From JBGCDD01 sp045105075 (lineage in GTDB: Bacteria > Pseudomonadota > Alphaproteobacteria > Rhodobacterales > Rhodobacteraceae), in contig JBGCDD010000223.1 of the NCBI GenBank assembly GCA_045105075.1, positions 1 through 16,190 on the forward strand: DNA of 16,190 nt, written 5' to 3'. How positions within the stretch are numbered: position 1 is the first letter of the stretch; every line of letters begins with the position of its first letter. The notes beneath the pieces were generated by a model. The model did no database searches, was not told the origin of the DNA, and saw only the letters and a list, made by a program, of their open reading frames with translations. Of the stretch, positions 1 to 7,237 are shown piece after piece. The position numbers and the translations under genes are program-made.

Positions 1-555
1 TTCACCGGACCAGATCGCATATTCAGTTTCGGCCCTGTTATCGACGATGAAGCCATCTGCATTGGGCATCTCGACGTCAAAAAATGTCTCGTTGGACAGA
101 ACAAAATCATCTTCGATCAGGTCGTTGGAATAGAGGATATACGCGAGGATCTGATACACCTCGTCATCGCTCAGCGTGCCTGCGTTGCCGTAGGGCATGG
201 AGCGTTTTATGTAGTCGTAGGCGGTGGAAAGATACGGCCAGTAAGACCCCACGGTTTTCAGTGGATCCTCGTGATCCAACGTATCGGCACCGCCGGCAAG
301 TTTCGGCCAGTTGTCAATGCCTTCCGCAAAATCACCGTGGCAGGCGGCGCATTGGTCGGCAAAGATTTCCTCGCCATCGATTGCGTCGCCTGATCCAACG
401 GGGAGACCGACACCGTTGGGCTGAACGTCGCCATCCCAAGCGGCAATTTCTTCCGGCAAGGCTGCGCGGCCAAGGCCAAATTTTTCGGCAAAGGCCGGTC
501 CAGAGACCAGTGCAAGTGCCGTGATCAGCGCCGTAGATTTAAGAAACTTCGACAT
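1..555 (-). CDS. soxD: SoxD, sulfur dehydrogenase cytochrome c subunit (partial)
   Basis: This is the N-terminal 185 codons of SoxD; the reading frame is open to the left edge. SoxD is the cytochrome c subunit of periplasmic sulfur dehydrogenase SoxCD, which oxidises the sulfane sulfur on SoxY and passes on electrons. A Sec signal peptide ends near residue 23 (GPAFA/EK). A single heme c site, CAACH, spans residues 69-73, and M120 in the RSMPYG segment is a likely axial ligand. The start ATG (553-555) lies inside the end of soxC, a 17-base overlap, behind a GAGGCGG ribosome binding site, so translation is probably coupled to soxC. Full-length SoxD is about twice this size and usually has a second heme domain, which would lie outside the window. 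Identity rests on position after soxC plus the heme motif. Confidence 0.93.
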   Translation of the reverse strand, partial: MSKFLKSTALITALALVSGPAFAEKFGLGRAALPEEIAAWDGDVQPNGVGLPVGSGDAIDGEEIFADQCAACHGDFAEGIDNWPKLAGGADTLDHEDPLKTVGSYWPYLSTAYDYIKRSMPYGNAGTLSDDEVYQILAYILYSNDLIEDDFVLSNETFFDVEMPNADGFIVDNRAETEYAIWSGE

Positions 556-1810
556 TTTCCGCCTCGCCATTCGCGCGCACCAGCCATGTCTGGATGCAGT
601 TGTTGTGATAGATTGAGTTCAGCCCGCGAACTTCGCGCAGTTGCGTTTTGGTAGGTTGGATATATCCGGTGTCATCCATCGCACGGCTTTGCAGCATCAT
701 TTCCGAGCCGTCCCAATCGGTGTCGAGGTAAAAGCGTGTCAGCGCCATTTTCTCACCCGGTTTGGCCAGACGCGCGGTTTCCCAGGTCATGCCGCCATCT
801 TTGGAGACATCTACGCGGGTGATTGCGCCCCGCCCGGACCACGCAAGCCCGGAGATCACCAAAGGACCTTTACCATGGGTGATCGGCGCTTGTGGGCTGG
901 GGCTGGTCACAACCGATTTTGCATCCATTGCCCAGGTCCATTTGCGCGCGATGCCATTGTCGAGCACGTCGGTGTATTTGCTGGTTTCCTCGCGGCTTTC
1001 CACGGGGCCGTCCATGACCTCAATCCGGCGGATCCACTTGACCCACATGTTGCCTTCCCAACCGGGCACGACGAGGCGCACTGGATACCCGTGCTCTTTG
1101 CGCAATGCCTCGCCGTTGGCTTTGAACGCAACGAGCACGTCGTCCAACGCCTTTTCCATTGGGATCGAGCGCCCGTTTGACGACGCATCAGCGCCCTCAA
1201 CAAAGACCCATTTGTTCGTGAGATCGCCTGCGGTGTTCAGGCCCGCTTCTTCCAGCAAGGTGCGCAAAGGCACGCCGGTGTATTCCATGTTGTGGATCAT
1301 ACCGTGGGTGAATTGGGCGCCGTTGAGCTGCGCACCGGCCCATTCCATGCCGGTATTGGCCGCACATTCACAGAAATAGACGTGGTTTTCGCGCGGGAAA
1401 CGCTCAAGATCGGCATAGGAGAACACCAGCGGGGTATCGACCAAACCGTTGATCATAAGACGGTAATCTTGCTTGCGCAGATCAATCGCACCGGAATGGT
1501 GACGCTCGAACGCGCAGCCCTGAGGCGTGATCGTACCATCCAGCGCATGGATCGGCGTGAAGTTGATCGAGCTGACGGTATCGGCCGTGAGCCATTCCAC
1601 ATTGCGGCGCACCACATCGCTTTCGTGTTCGATCGGCAAACCATACCGAACGGCATCCACGCCGTCGCCAAACTCTTGCGCCCAGGGCTGCACCTCTGTG
1701 ATCAGCGGATCAGGGGTTGCAGCCTTGGCCGCTCCGACCGACAGCGCACCAGCGCCGGCAGCAGCAGCGCCGCGCAAAAACCCGCGGCGGGATGTTTGTT
1801 TTTCAGACAT
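539..1810 (-). CDS. soxC: SoxC, sulfite oxidase-family molybdoenzyme subunit of sulfur dehydrogenase
   Basis: SoxC is a 423-residue molybdopterin protein of the sulfite oxidase family and the catalytic partner of SoxD in the periplasm. A twin-arginine signal (TSRRGFLRG, residues 6-14) is followed by an Ala-rich stretch, as expected for export of a folded cofactor enzyme. The family signatures ERHHSG (about residues 102-107) and VYFCECAANTG are present; C149 of the CEC pair aligns best with the Mo-ligating cysteine, though I made no formal alignment. The C-terminal third resembles the Mo-co oxidoreductase dimerisation domain. The start ATG has a good GGAGG ribosome binding site and lies 29 bases after soxB. 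Length matches the family. SoxCD allows complete oxidation of thiosulfate without sulfur-globule accumulation. Confidence 0.96.
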   Translation of the reverse strand: MSEKQTSRRGFLRGAAAAGAGALSVGAAKAATPDPLITEVQPWAQEFGDGVDAVRYGLPIEHESDVVRRNVEWLTADTVSSINFTPIHALDGTITPQGCAFERHHSGAIDLRKQDYRLMINGLVDTPLVFSYADLERFPRENHVYFCECAANTGMEWAGAQLNGAQFTHGMIHNMEYTGVPLRTLLEEAGLNTAGDLTNKWVFVEGADASSNGRSIPMEKALDDVLVAFKANGEALRKEHGYPVRLVVPGWEGNMWVKWIRRIEVMDGPVESREETSKYTDVLDNGIARKWTWAMDAKSVVTSPSPQAPITHGKGPLVISGLAWSGRGAITRVDVSKDGGMTWETARLAKPGEKMALTRFYLDTDWDGSEMMLQSRAMDDTGYIQPTKTQLREVRGLNSIYHNNCIQTWLVRANGEAENVEVS

Positions 1811-1839
1811 ATCGTTGCCTCCGTTTTGGGTGTGACGCC

Positions 1840-3543
1840 TTACGCGCCAACCACTTTCACACTGGTGTTGGGATCAAGAGAGATGGTGCCTTGCTTGGCG
1901 ATGTGCGCTTCGACCACATCCCAGATTTGCGGACCTTCGGTGCCTTCATTGACACTCGCCCAGCCTGCAACCTGATAGGTTTTGGCCGGGTCAATCGGTT
2001 CGCCGGTTTTAAGCAATGTCATCTCGGTGATGCGGGCGCCTTGCGATTTGGTGATGTCGATCCGGTAGCCCAGCCCACCGGTGCGCACCATGTCGCCGCC
2101 CTGTTGGTAATAGGGGTCAGGATTGAACAGGTTGTCGGCCACGTCTTCCAACACGATATGCAGGAATTCCCACGTCATTTCCGTGCGGTACGCTTTGCCA
2201 TATGTCATCGAGGTGACGTTCCAGATGTCTTCGCGGGTGATGTCTTGGCCCGGCAGGACCGAAGGGCCCCAGCGCACCCCGGGCGACAGGGCAATGTCGG
2301 CCTCGCGCTCGGAGATCAGCGCGTCGCAGATCAGATCATCCCACGTGCCGTTGAAGTTGCCACGACGGTAAAGAAGTTGATCATCTGCAGTGCGGCCAAT
2401 GACTTCGCGCAGCTTGTCGATATGGGGCGCACGCTGCTCTTGGATGACCTTCGTGACAACAGGATCAGGCGCAATCACGTCGGACAGGATCGGGATCAGC
2501 TTGTGACGAAAGCCCATCATCCGGCCGTCACGCACATCCAGATCGACGCGGCTGACGAATTTACCGGTAGAGCCTGACGCCACGATGATCGTCTGGCCAA
2601 TCAGCGCAGGTTCGGGCAGCGCGTCGTGGGTGTGGCCCGACAGGATCACATCAATTCCGGTGACTTTGCCTGCCATCTTTTTGTCGACGTCAAAACCATT
2701 GTGGCTGAGGCAGACGACCAGTTCGGCACCTGCATCGCGGACTTCATCGACCACTTCCTGCATCCGTTCGTCGCGGATGCCAAACGAGTATTCCGGGAAC
2801 ATCCAACCGGGGTTGGCGATGGGCATGTAGGGGAACGCCTGGCCGATGACCGCGATCTTGACGCCGCCGCGTTCAAAGAACTTGTAGGGCGGGAACAGGT
2901 CTGTTGGCTCGTCCCATTCGGCATCAAAAATGTTCTGGCCAAGGGCCGCAAACGGCAGATCTTCGACGATTTCCTGCACCCGTTCGGACCCCAGCGTAAA
3001 CTCCCAGTGAAAGGTCATTGCATCGGGCTTGAGCGCATTCATCACGTTGACCATGTCCTGGCCTTGGCTTTGATAACAGGTGTAACTGCCGTGCCATGTG
3101 TCGCCGCCATCCAGCAGCAACGCATCCGGGCGGTCGGCGCGAATGGCGTTGATCACGGTTGACACGCGGTCCATGCCACCGATGTTGCCATAGCCTTTGG
3201 CCAGCGACGCAAAGTCATTGTAGGTCAGCGCATAGGCCGACGGGCTGCCATCTTCGATGCCATACAGCCTGCGGAAATCCGCGCCGGTGATGTGGGGCAC
3301 GGCGCCCTTGTTATTGCCAACGCCGATGTTGACCGAAGGCTCGCGGAAGTAATGCGGTACCAGTTGCGCGTGGATGTCGGTGATGTGGATCAGCGAGACA
3401 TTGCCGAACGTGTCGAACTCAAGCAGTTTGTCCTGCGTCAGGCTTTGCTGCGCTGCGAGCCGCGCCCAGTTTCCAAAACCAGACCCTCCATAAAGTGCGG
3501 CCGTCGCCATGCTGGTCTGTAAAAAATCCCGACGAGATATCAT
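1840..3543 (-). CDS. soxB: SoxB, thiosulfohydrolase
   Basis: SoxB is a di-manganese hydrolase of the 5'-nucleotidase/metallophosphoesterase superfamily that releases sulfate from the S-sulfonate on SoxY in the periplasm. From this start it has 567 residues, the usual family length. A twin-arginine signal (ISRRDFLQ) opens the protein. Metal-site motifs are visible: ITDIHAQL (D56, H58), LDGGDTW (D148), FHWEF (H179, in the place of the NHE motif of ordinary nucleotidases, as is typical for SoxB), SHNG, and GHTHD. An in-frame ATG 33 bases further upstream (3574-3576) was rejected: it has no ribosome binding site, would push the RR motif inward, and lies in a palindromic operator. The chosen ATG at 3541-3543 has GGAG 8 bases upstream. 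It is preceded by its own operator and a hairpin, so it probably has its own promoter. Confidence 0.96.
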   Translation of the reverse strand: MISRRDFLQTSMATAALYGGSGFGNWARLAAQQSLTQDKLLEFDTFGNVSLIHITDIHAQLVPHYFREPSVNIGVGNNKGAVPHITGADFRRLYGIEDGSPSAYALTYNDFASLAKGYGNIGGMDRVSTVINAIRADRPDALLLDGGDTWHGSYTCYQSQGQDMVNVMNALKPDAMTFHWEFTLGSERVQEIVEDLPFAALGQNIFDAEWDEPTDLFPPYKFFERGGVKIAVIGQAFPYMPIANPGWMFPEYSFGIRDERMQEVVDEVRDAGAELVVCLSHNGFDVDKKMAGKVTGIDVILSGHTHDALPEPALIGQTIIVASGSTGKFVSRVDLDVRDGRMMGFRHKLIPILSDVIAPDPVVTKVIQEQRAPHIDKLREVIGRTADDQLLYRRGNFNGTWDDLICDALISEREADIALSPGVRWGPSVLPGQDITREDIWNVTSMTYGKAYRTEMTWEFLHIVLEDVADNLFNPDPYYQQGGDMVRTGGLGYRIDITKSQGARITEMTLLKTGEPIDPAKTYQVAGWASVNEGTEGPQIWDVVEAHIAKQGTISLDPNTSVKVVGA

Positions 3544-3568
3544 AGTGCGCTCCGGATCATGCGTACTT

Positions 3569-3584
3569 ATTCGCATTTATGAAT
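3569..3584. promoter_or_regulatory. soxR operator: Probable SoxR operator upstream of soxB
   Basis: The 16 bases form an exact ATTC-N8-GAAT palindrome 25 bases before the soxB ATG. This is the arrangement I recall for operators of persulfide-sensing ArsR repressors such as SqrR of Rhodobacter. It sits inside a longer interrupted palindrome (ACTTAT at 3565-3570, ATAAGT at 3588-3593). The position suits repression of a soxB promoter. Binding by the local SoxR is inferred. Confidence 0.7.
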
Positions 3585-3593
3585 TAGATAAGT

Positions 3594-3627
3594 AAGAAAC
3601 GGCCCCACACCAGATGATGCAGGGCCG
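3594..3627 (-). terminator. Terminator- or attenuator-like hairpin between soxA and soxB
   Basis: Just after the soxA stop, the minus-strand transcript can form a stem with perfect arms CGGCCC and GGGCCG (3622-3627 and 3600-3605). It extends inward through C-G, A-T and G-T wobble pairs to an ATCT loop, about 12 pairs in all, and TTTCTT follows. The T tract is short and interrupted, so termination may be partial. The hairpin would lower read-through from soxXYZA into soxB. Confidence 0.6.
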
Positions 3628-3634
3628 CGATAGA

Positions 3635-4480
3635 TCAGTTACGGATAGATGGGCCTTCGACGCTCAGGCCATTGCCACGAGAAGCGACATAGAGCTCAAG
3701 CGCGATGAACTCAGCGCTGCCGGGGCTGTAGGTTTCGGCGCGGGTGTCGCGCACGCAGCCCTTAAAGCGCGAGTGTGCGCCGTTCAGCTTGGTGTTCTTC
3801 AGCCGGTAGACTGGAAAACCGTTGATCTGGCCCTGGCTCAGGTGATCGGCGCGGATCATCAGGCCATAGCTGTCCTCGTGGCAATTTGCGCAGGACAATT
3901 CCAGCTGACCCGTGCGGGTGTAATACAGCTCTTTGCCCAACTCCCAGGTTGATTGGGCGGGGCCGTCAACAGCCACACTGACCGGCATTCCGCGCGACAC
4001 AGAAGACAACGCCGCTTCCATGTTGATCGCGGCCCCTTTGTCATACTTCCACGCTTCGGCACCCATACGCTCGGTCCGGCATTCGTTCATCTGCATTTGC
4101 AGCGTCTGAACCCCACCGGCCTTCGCGTCCCACTTTGGGTAGGTTGGCTTGACGCCTGCCATGCTTTCGATGTCGTTATGGCAGGATGAACAGGATTTCC
4201 CCTCAGAGCCGTCAGCGGTTTCCCAGGTTTCCATCGCCTGTTCCACAAAGATCATGCCGGGGTTGTCAAAATCATCCATTTGCATCGCGCGGGTCTCTTT
4301 CCCGCGAAAAAGCCAGCCTGACATGACCTCGTCCAAAACGTCAGACAGATGCGCTGGCGCTGCGGTGCGCGTGACGATCGCCGTCTCTTCGTTCAGAACA
4401 AGAGTGTCATCCACCGGATCAGCAGAGGCCGCGGTCGTTGCCAGCAAAGTCGCCAGAATGGCGCCCGTCAATTTCTTCAT
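3635..4480 (-). CDS. soxA: SoxA, diheme c-type cytochrome of SoxXA
   Basis: SoxA is the catalytic subunit of SoxXA, the periplasmic L-cysteine S-thiosulfotransferase that joins thiosulfate to the SoxY cysteine with transfer of two electrons. It has 281 residues and a Sec signal peptide (TTAASA/DP, cleavage near residue 20). Two heme c sites are present, CSSCH (97-101) and CANCH (197-201), so this is the diheme form. C134 (NECRTERMG) and C242 (SRFKGC) fit the two cysteine axial ligands; the latter corresponds to the active-site persulfide cysteine known in the family. The ATG has a GGGAGGG ribosome binding site and follows soxZ by 27 bases. A hairpin follows the stop codon, probably ending most of the soxXYZA message. 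Confidence 0.96.
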   Translation of the reverse strand: MKKLTGAILATLLATTAASADPVDDTLVLNEETAIVTRTAAPAHLSDVLDEVMSGWLFRGKETRAMQMDDFDNPGMIFVEQAMETWETADGSEGKSCSSCHNDIESMAGVKPTYPKWDAKAGGVQTLQMQMNECRTERMGAEAWKYDKGAAINMEAALSSVSRGMPVSVAVDGPAQSTWELGKELYYTRTGQLELSCANCHEDSYGLMIRADHLSQGQINGFPVYRLKNTKLNGAHSRFKGCVRDTRAETYSPGSAEFIALELYVASRGNGLSVEGPSIRN

Positions 4481-4507
4481 GGTGTCCCTCCCAAGACTAT
4501 AGGTCGT

Positions 4508-4837
4508 TCAGCCGATCGCGATTTTTTTGGATGTGTTGTAGACCGACCCATCGTCATCGTACCACGTGAAGGTAAACTCGCCTGCTTCCGGCACCATCGC
4601 TTCGAATTCGAAGTATGGGTTGGTCGAAATCGCAGGCTCAAGCGTCACGTCGAGCACGTTCTCGCCGTTAAAATCAGCCGGGAACCGGTTGATGATCGAG
4701 CGCGGGATGACGTTGCCCTCTTTGTCCTTGCGCTGGCCGGACTCCATCTTGTGGCTGATCAGCGTTTTGATGGTGATCGTACTGCCAGCAGCGGCTTTTT
4801 TGGGGACTTTGACGCGGGGTTTTACACCAGATGCCAT
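4508..4837 (-). CDS. soxZ: SoxZ, sulfur carrier partner subunit
   Basis: SoxZ is a 109-residue immunoglobulin-like protein that pairs with SoxY to form the sulfur carrier SoxYZ. There is no signal peptide, in line with the known export of SoxZ together with the Tat-targeted SoxY. Recognisable family segments are KPRVKVPKKAAAG at the N-terminus, IINRFPADFNG near the middle and PEAGEFTFTWYDDDG near the C-terminus. Length is typical. The ATG has a strong AGGAG ribosome binding site and lies 21 bases after the soxY stop, so the two subunits are made from one message. Confidence 0.96.
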   Translation of the reverse strand: MASGVKPRVKVPKKAAAGSTITIKTLISHKMESGQRKDKEGNVIPRSIINRFPADFNGENVLDVTLEPAISTNPYFEFEAMVPEAGEFTFTWYDDDGSVYNTSKKIAIG

Positions 4838-4858
4838 GTTATTTTCTCCTGAATTCGT

Positions 4859-5281
4859 TTAGCCGCCGCAGCCGCCGATTGTGACTTTGACTGTGCTGGA
4901 GGCCTGAACGAAAGATCCGTTCTCCATCTTGGCAATCGCGACAACGTCCTGCGTGCCCGCAAGACGGATGCGCGTGGAGGCAGACCGAGATGCCGCCAGC
5001 TTGCCAAATTTGAACGTCGCCACGCTGGGGGTTGGATTGCCCATCGCCAGCACGAGGATTTCAGCAGCAGACCCCGAGGACACTTCGATTGGCACAGTGT
5101 TGCCGTTCTCGGCGATCTCGGGTGCGGTCAGTGTGATGTCGCCTGTGCCAACATCAGCGCCACCGGTGAAGGCCGCGATGACGTCGTCAGCCGATGTCGC
5201 GGCGCCGCCCTGTTTGGGCAGACCCGCCACCATCAGCGCACTTGCGCCCAGAATGATTGCGTTACGTCTTGTCAGTTCCAT
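4859..5281 (-). CDS. soxY: SoxY, thiosulfate-binding sulfur carrier
   Basis: SoxY carries the pathway intermediates as a covalent adduct on a cysteine near its C-terminus. The 140-residue protein ends in GGCGG with the carrier cysteine at position 138, the defining feature of the family. A Tat-type signal peptide with TRRN begins the protein, and an AGLPKQGGAA segment follows the hydrophobic core. The rest is an Ig-like domain of usual length. The ATG has AGGAG upstream and sits 35 bases after soxX. SoxY is the shared substrate of SoxXA, SoxB and SoxCD encoded around it, and is the likely target of the reductive SoxV/SoxS branch. Confidence 0.97.
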   Translation of the reverse strand: MELTRRNAIILGASALMVAGLPKQGGAATSADDVIAAFTGGADVGTGDITLTAPEIAENGNTVPIEVSSGSAAEILVLAMGNPTPSVATFKFGKLAASRSASTRIRLAGTQDVVAIAKMENGSFVQASSTVKVTIGGCGG

Positions 5282-5316
5282 GAACGTCTCTCCTTCGTTC
5301 CCAAACAGGGACCAAT

Positions 5317-5790
5317 TTAGTCTTTAAGCGTGACGAGATAGGCCACAACATCTTCGATTTGCTGCGCACTCAGCAACGGGCCAAACGTGTCATCGGCCGC
5401 TTTGCCAGTGTAGGCATTGCCCGGACGTGTGAACCCTTCGGTTTTGTAAAAGGACGGCATCATGCTGTCTTCAAACATGATCTTGGCGTTTGCCACGATC
5501 CCGCGCAGCTCGGCCTCGCTCCAGCGTTCGCCGGCACCATCCAGCATCGGGCCAATCTCGCCCTGAAACGGCACATTGGCCAGATCGCTGACCTGATGGC
5601 AGGCCACACAGTTGCCCTGCCCTTTGTCACCGACAATGATGCGCCCGTTGGATGCGTCCCCCGGTGTGCCGGACAAGGACTGCTCAACCGCCCCGTCGTT
5701 ATACGCGACATTTGTTGGCTGAATTTCTTCTGCATGCAGACCTGTGGCTACAATCGCAACGGCCGCCGCGCCGATCAAAGAATTCCTCAT
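5317..5790 (-). CDS. soxX: SoxX, monoheme cytochrome c of SoxXA
   Basis: SoxX is the electron-accepting cytochrome c subunit of SoxXA. With the ATG at 5788-5790 it has 157 residues. A Sec signal peptide ends near residue 20 (TGLHA/EE). The heme site is CVACH (61-65) and a methionine ligand is expected at M110 or M111 in SMMPSFY. A TTG four codons upstream extends the frame, but the intervening bases form the GGGAGGA ribosome binding site, so the ATG is the start. It opens the soxXYZA unit; an exact ATTC-N8-GAAT palindrome and a TATACT -10-like hexamer (minus strand, 5814-5819) lie upstream. Together they suggest a SoxR-controlled promoter here. Confidence 0.95.
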   Translation of the reverse strand: MRNSLIGAAAVAIVATGLHAEEIQPTNVAYNDGAVEQSLSGTPGDASNGRIIVGDKGQGNCVACHQVSDLANVPFQGEIGPMLDGAGERWSEAELRGIVANAKIMFEDSMMPSFYKTEGFTRPGNAYTGKAADDTFGPLLSAQQIEDVVAYLVTLKD

Positions 5791-5854
5791 GAGTCCTCCC
5801 AAACACTTTATTCAGTATACCGTAGCGCACAGTTTTGTGATGACGCAACAACAA

Positions 5855-5870
5855 ATTCACGAACTTGAAT
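5855..5870. promoter_or_regulatory. soxR operator: Probable SoxR operator upstream of soxX
   Basis: An exact palindrome, ATTCA-N6-TGAAT (also ATTC-N8-GAAT), lies 64 bases upstream of the soxX start in AT-rich DNA. It has the same architecture as the site before soxB. In Pseudaminobacter the intergenic region before soxX is a known SoxR target, which supports the assignment. A -10-like TATACT lies at 5814-5819 on the minus strand, but no good -35 partner was found; TAAAAT just upstream of the operator is another -10 candidate. Confidence 0.72.
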
Positions 5871-5898
5871 TATTTTATTTGACCTGCCCCACAGCCTG

Positions 5899-5973
5899 TC
5901 ACTTGGTCGGTTCAGCAAACTTACGAGTATGGCATTCATGGACACTTTCGCTGCCCGACAGCAAAAGTTTCAT
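5899..5973 (-). CDS. 24-codon ORF in the place of soxW
   Basis: Directly after soxV, a GGGAGGGG ribosome binding site with 8-base spacing leads to ATG and a 24-residue frame that starts MKLLLSGSESVHEC and ends with TGA. It overlaps nothing, and its start lies 18 bases downstream of the soxV stop. The ribosome site is stronger than that of soxV itself. In related sox loci this is where soxW (a thioredoxin) starts. The ORF may be the stump of a deleted soxW whose start signals survive, or a small peptide in its own right. The predicted peptide has no clear signal peptide or membrane segment and one cysteine. I do not recognise it. Confidence 0.35.
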   Translation of the reverse strand: MKLLLSGSESVHECHTRKFAEPTK

Positions 5974-5991
5974 CACAATTTCCCCTCCCAG

Positions 5992-6732
5992 TTAGCGCAG
6001 AACGCCGATGTCGGGTCCAATCTCAAGCATCCATTGCGCGATGTAGTTCATTGAGTTGGTGGCGATCAGAAGGCCAAAGACAATAAGCATCGCCCCCATG
6101 ATCTTTTCGATCAGGCCAAGATGGCGGCGAAAGCCGGACATCCAGCGCATGAATGGGCCGATAAACAGCGCGGCCAGAACGAAGGGAGCGGTCATGCCAA
6201 GTCCGTAGACAAACAGCAGCATGGCGCCGTGTGCGGCTGCGTCGGTGCCAGCCGCCGTGAACAGGATCGCCGCCAGCACCGGGCCAACACAGGGCGTCCA
6301 GCCAAAGGCAAAGGCGAGGCCAATCACATATGCGCCTGCGAGGCTGACATTCGACGTGTTGCCCGCATCCGCCCGCAATTGTCGGTACAGAAGGCCAATG
6401 CGGATCACCCCCAGAAAGTGCAGCCCCATCGCGATGATGATCGCCGCAGCGAACCAACGCAGAATGTCGAAATAGTCGCGTACGATCTGACCAAACGCAC
6501 TGGCAGCAGCGCCCAGCCCCATAAAAATCGTGATCACACCAGCGGCAAAGAAACAGGCCGCAACCACCGCCCGCATCTGCGTTTTGCCGTCAATCTCAGC
6601 ATCCGCCGAGACCTGATTCATCCCGATCCCAGCCAGGTAACTGAGATAAAAAGGCACAATCGGTAAAATGCAGGGCGACAGGAACGACAGTAGGCCTGCG
6701 AACGCGGCGCCCAGAACCGAAATTTCCATCAT
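5992..6732 (-). CDS. soxV: SoxV, CcdA-type membrane thiol-disulfide transporter
   Basis: SoxV is a CcdA/DsbD-beta-type inner membrane protein that carries electrons from cytoplasmic thioredoxin to periplasmic thioredoxins, keeping the Sox carrier in a working redox state. It has 246 residues and about six hydrophobic segments. The paired redox cysteines are C21 in FLSPCILPIVP and C148 in GWTPCVGPVL, each flanked by prolines as in CcdA. Two adjacent ATGs (6732 and 6729) are possible starts, and neither has a strong ribosome binding site. It is divergent from soxS, with 70 bases between them. Position in the sox locus favours SoxV over a general cytochrome c maturation CcdA. Confidence 0.92.
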   Translation of the reverse strand: MMEISVLGAAFAGLLSFLSPCILPIVPFYLSYLAGIGMNQVSADAEIDGKTQMRAVVAACFFAAGVITIFMGLGAAASAFGQIVRDYFDILRWFAAAIIIAMGLHFLGVIRIGLLYRQLRADAGNTSNVSLAGAYVIGLAFAFGWTPCVGPVLAAILFTAAGTDAAAHGAMLLFVYGLGMTAPFVLAALFIGPFMRWMSGFRRHLGLIEKIMGAMLIVFGLLIATNSMNYIAQWMLEIGPDIGVLR

Positions 6733-6802
6733 GGTGGCAGCCAGCTCTTGTGTAATTCACATATTCATATTACGTTATTTATGAGTCAAGGATCAATGTC
6801 AG
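6733..6802. promoter_or_regulatory. Divergent soxV/soxS control region with AT-rich repeats
   Basis: This 70-base gap must hold promoters for both directions. It contains a tandem near-repeat, ATTCACAT (6755-6762) and ATTCATAT (6763-6770), and an interrupted inverted repeat with arms ATTCATA (6763-6769) and TATGAGT (6780-6786). The half-site ATTC matches the soxX and soxB operators, but no exact ATTC-N8-GAAT occurs here. Known SoxR proteins bind the equivalent soxS-soxV region, so a variant operator is inferred. Confidence 0.6.
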
Positions 6803-7171
6803 ATGTCACTTCGCCACCTCATCTTCAGCGCGACACTGTATCTGGCTTTCACAGGCGTTGCCATTGCCGACACTGTTTTGGTGATGGTTGAGGAAAAGGG
6901 GTGCATTTGGTGCGCCCGCTGGAACCAAGAGATCTCCGAGATTTATCCCAAGACCGCAGAGGGGGCAGCCGCCCCATTGGTGCGCATGGACATTCATGCG
7001 CCACGGCCCGAGGGGATCACCTTTGCGCGGTCCCTGACCTTTACGCCAACCTTTGTCCTTGTGGTTGACGGCCTCGAGGCATCGCGCATCGAAGGCTATC
7101 CCGGCGAAGATTTCTTTTGGGGTTTGCTCGGCCAGATGCTGGAACGGGCAAGTGTTGATGTGTCAGGATAG
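6803..7171 (+). CDS. soxS: SoxS, periplasmic thioredoxin-like protein
   Basis: SoxS is a small thioredoxin-fold protein of 122 residues with a Sec signal peptide (cleavage near AIA/DT, about residue 22). The redox centre is GCIWC (C34, C37), followed by a likely cis-proline in TFTPTF. In Paracoccus, SoxS reactivates the SoxYZ carrier by reduction and is a partner of SoxV. Without a recognisable soxW here, SoxS is the only candidate periplasmic thioredoxin in this part of the locus. The start ATG has AAGGA about 10 bases upstream. It heads a soxS-soxR-soxT unit. Confidence 0.88.
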   Translation: MSLRHLIFSATLYLAFTGVAIADTVLVMVEEKGCIWCARWNQEISEIYPKTAEGAAAPLVRMDIHAPRPEGITFARSLTFTPTFVLVVDGLEASRIEGYPGEDFFWGLLGQMLERASVDVSG

Positions 7172-7237
7172 GGTTCGGTTATGAGCAGTCATCAGATGGC
7201 AGACGGCCTTGTCGCTGCGACCAAAAGCGAGAGTTAG

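Noticed and set aside
84..524. Plus-strand ORF of 146 codons opposite soxD
   Set aside because: It is antisense to the clear cytochrome c reading frame, Arg-rich with no domain, as expected of a shadow frame in GC-rich coding DNA.
3544..3576. Longer soxB start at 3576
   Set aside because: No ribosome binding site; it falls within the palindromic operator and moves the twin-arginine motif away from the N-terminus.
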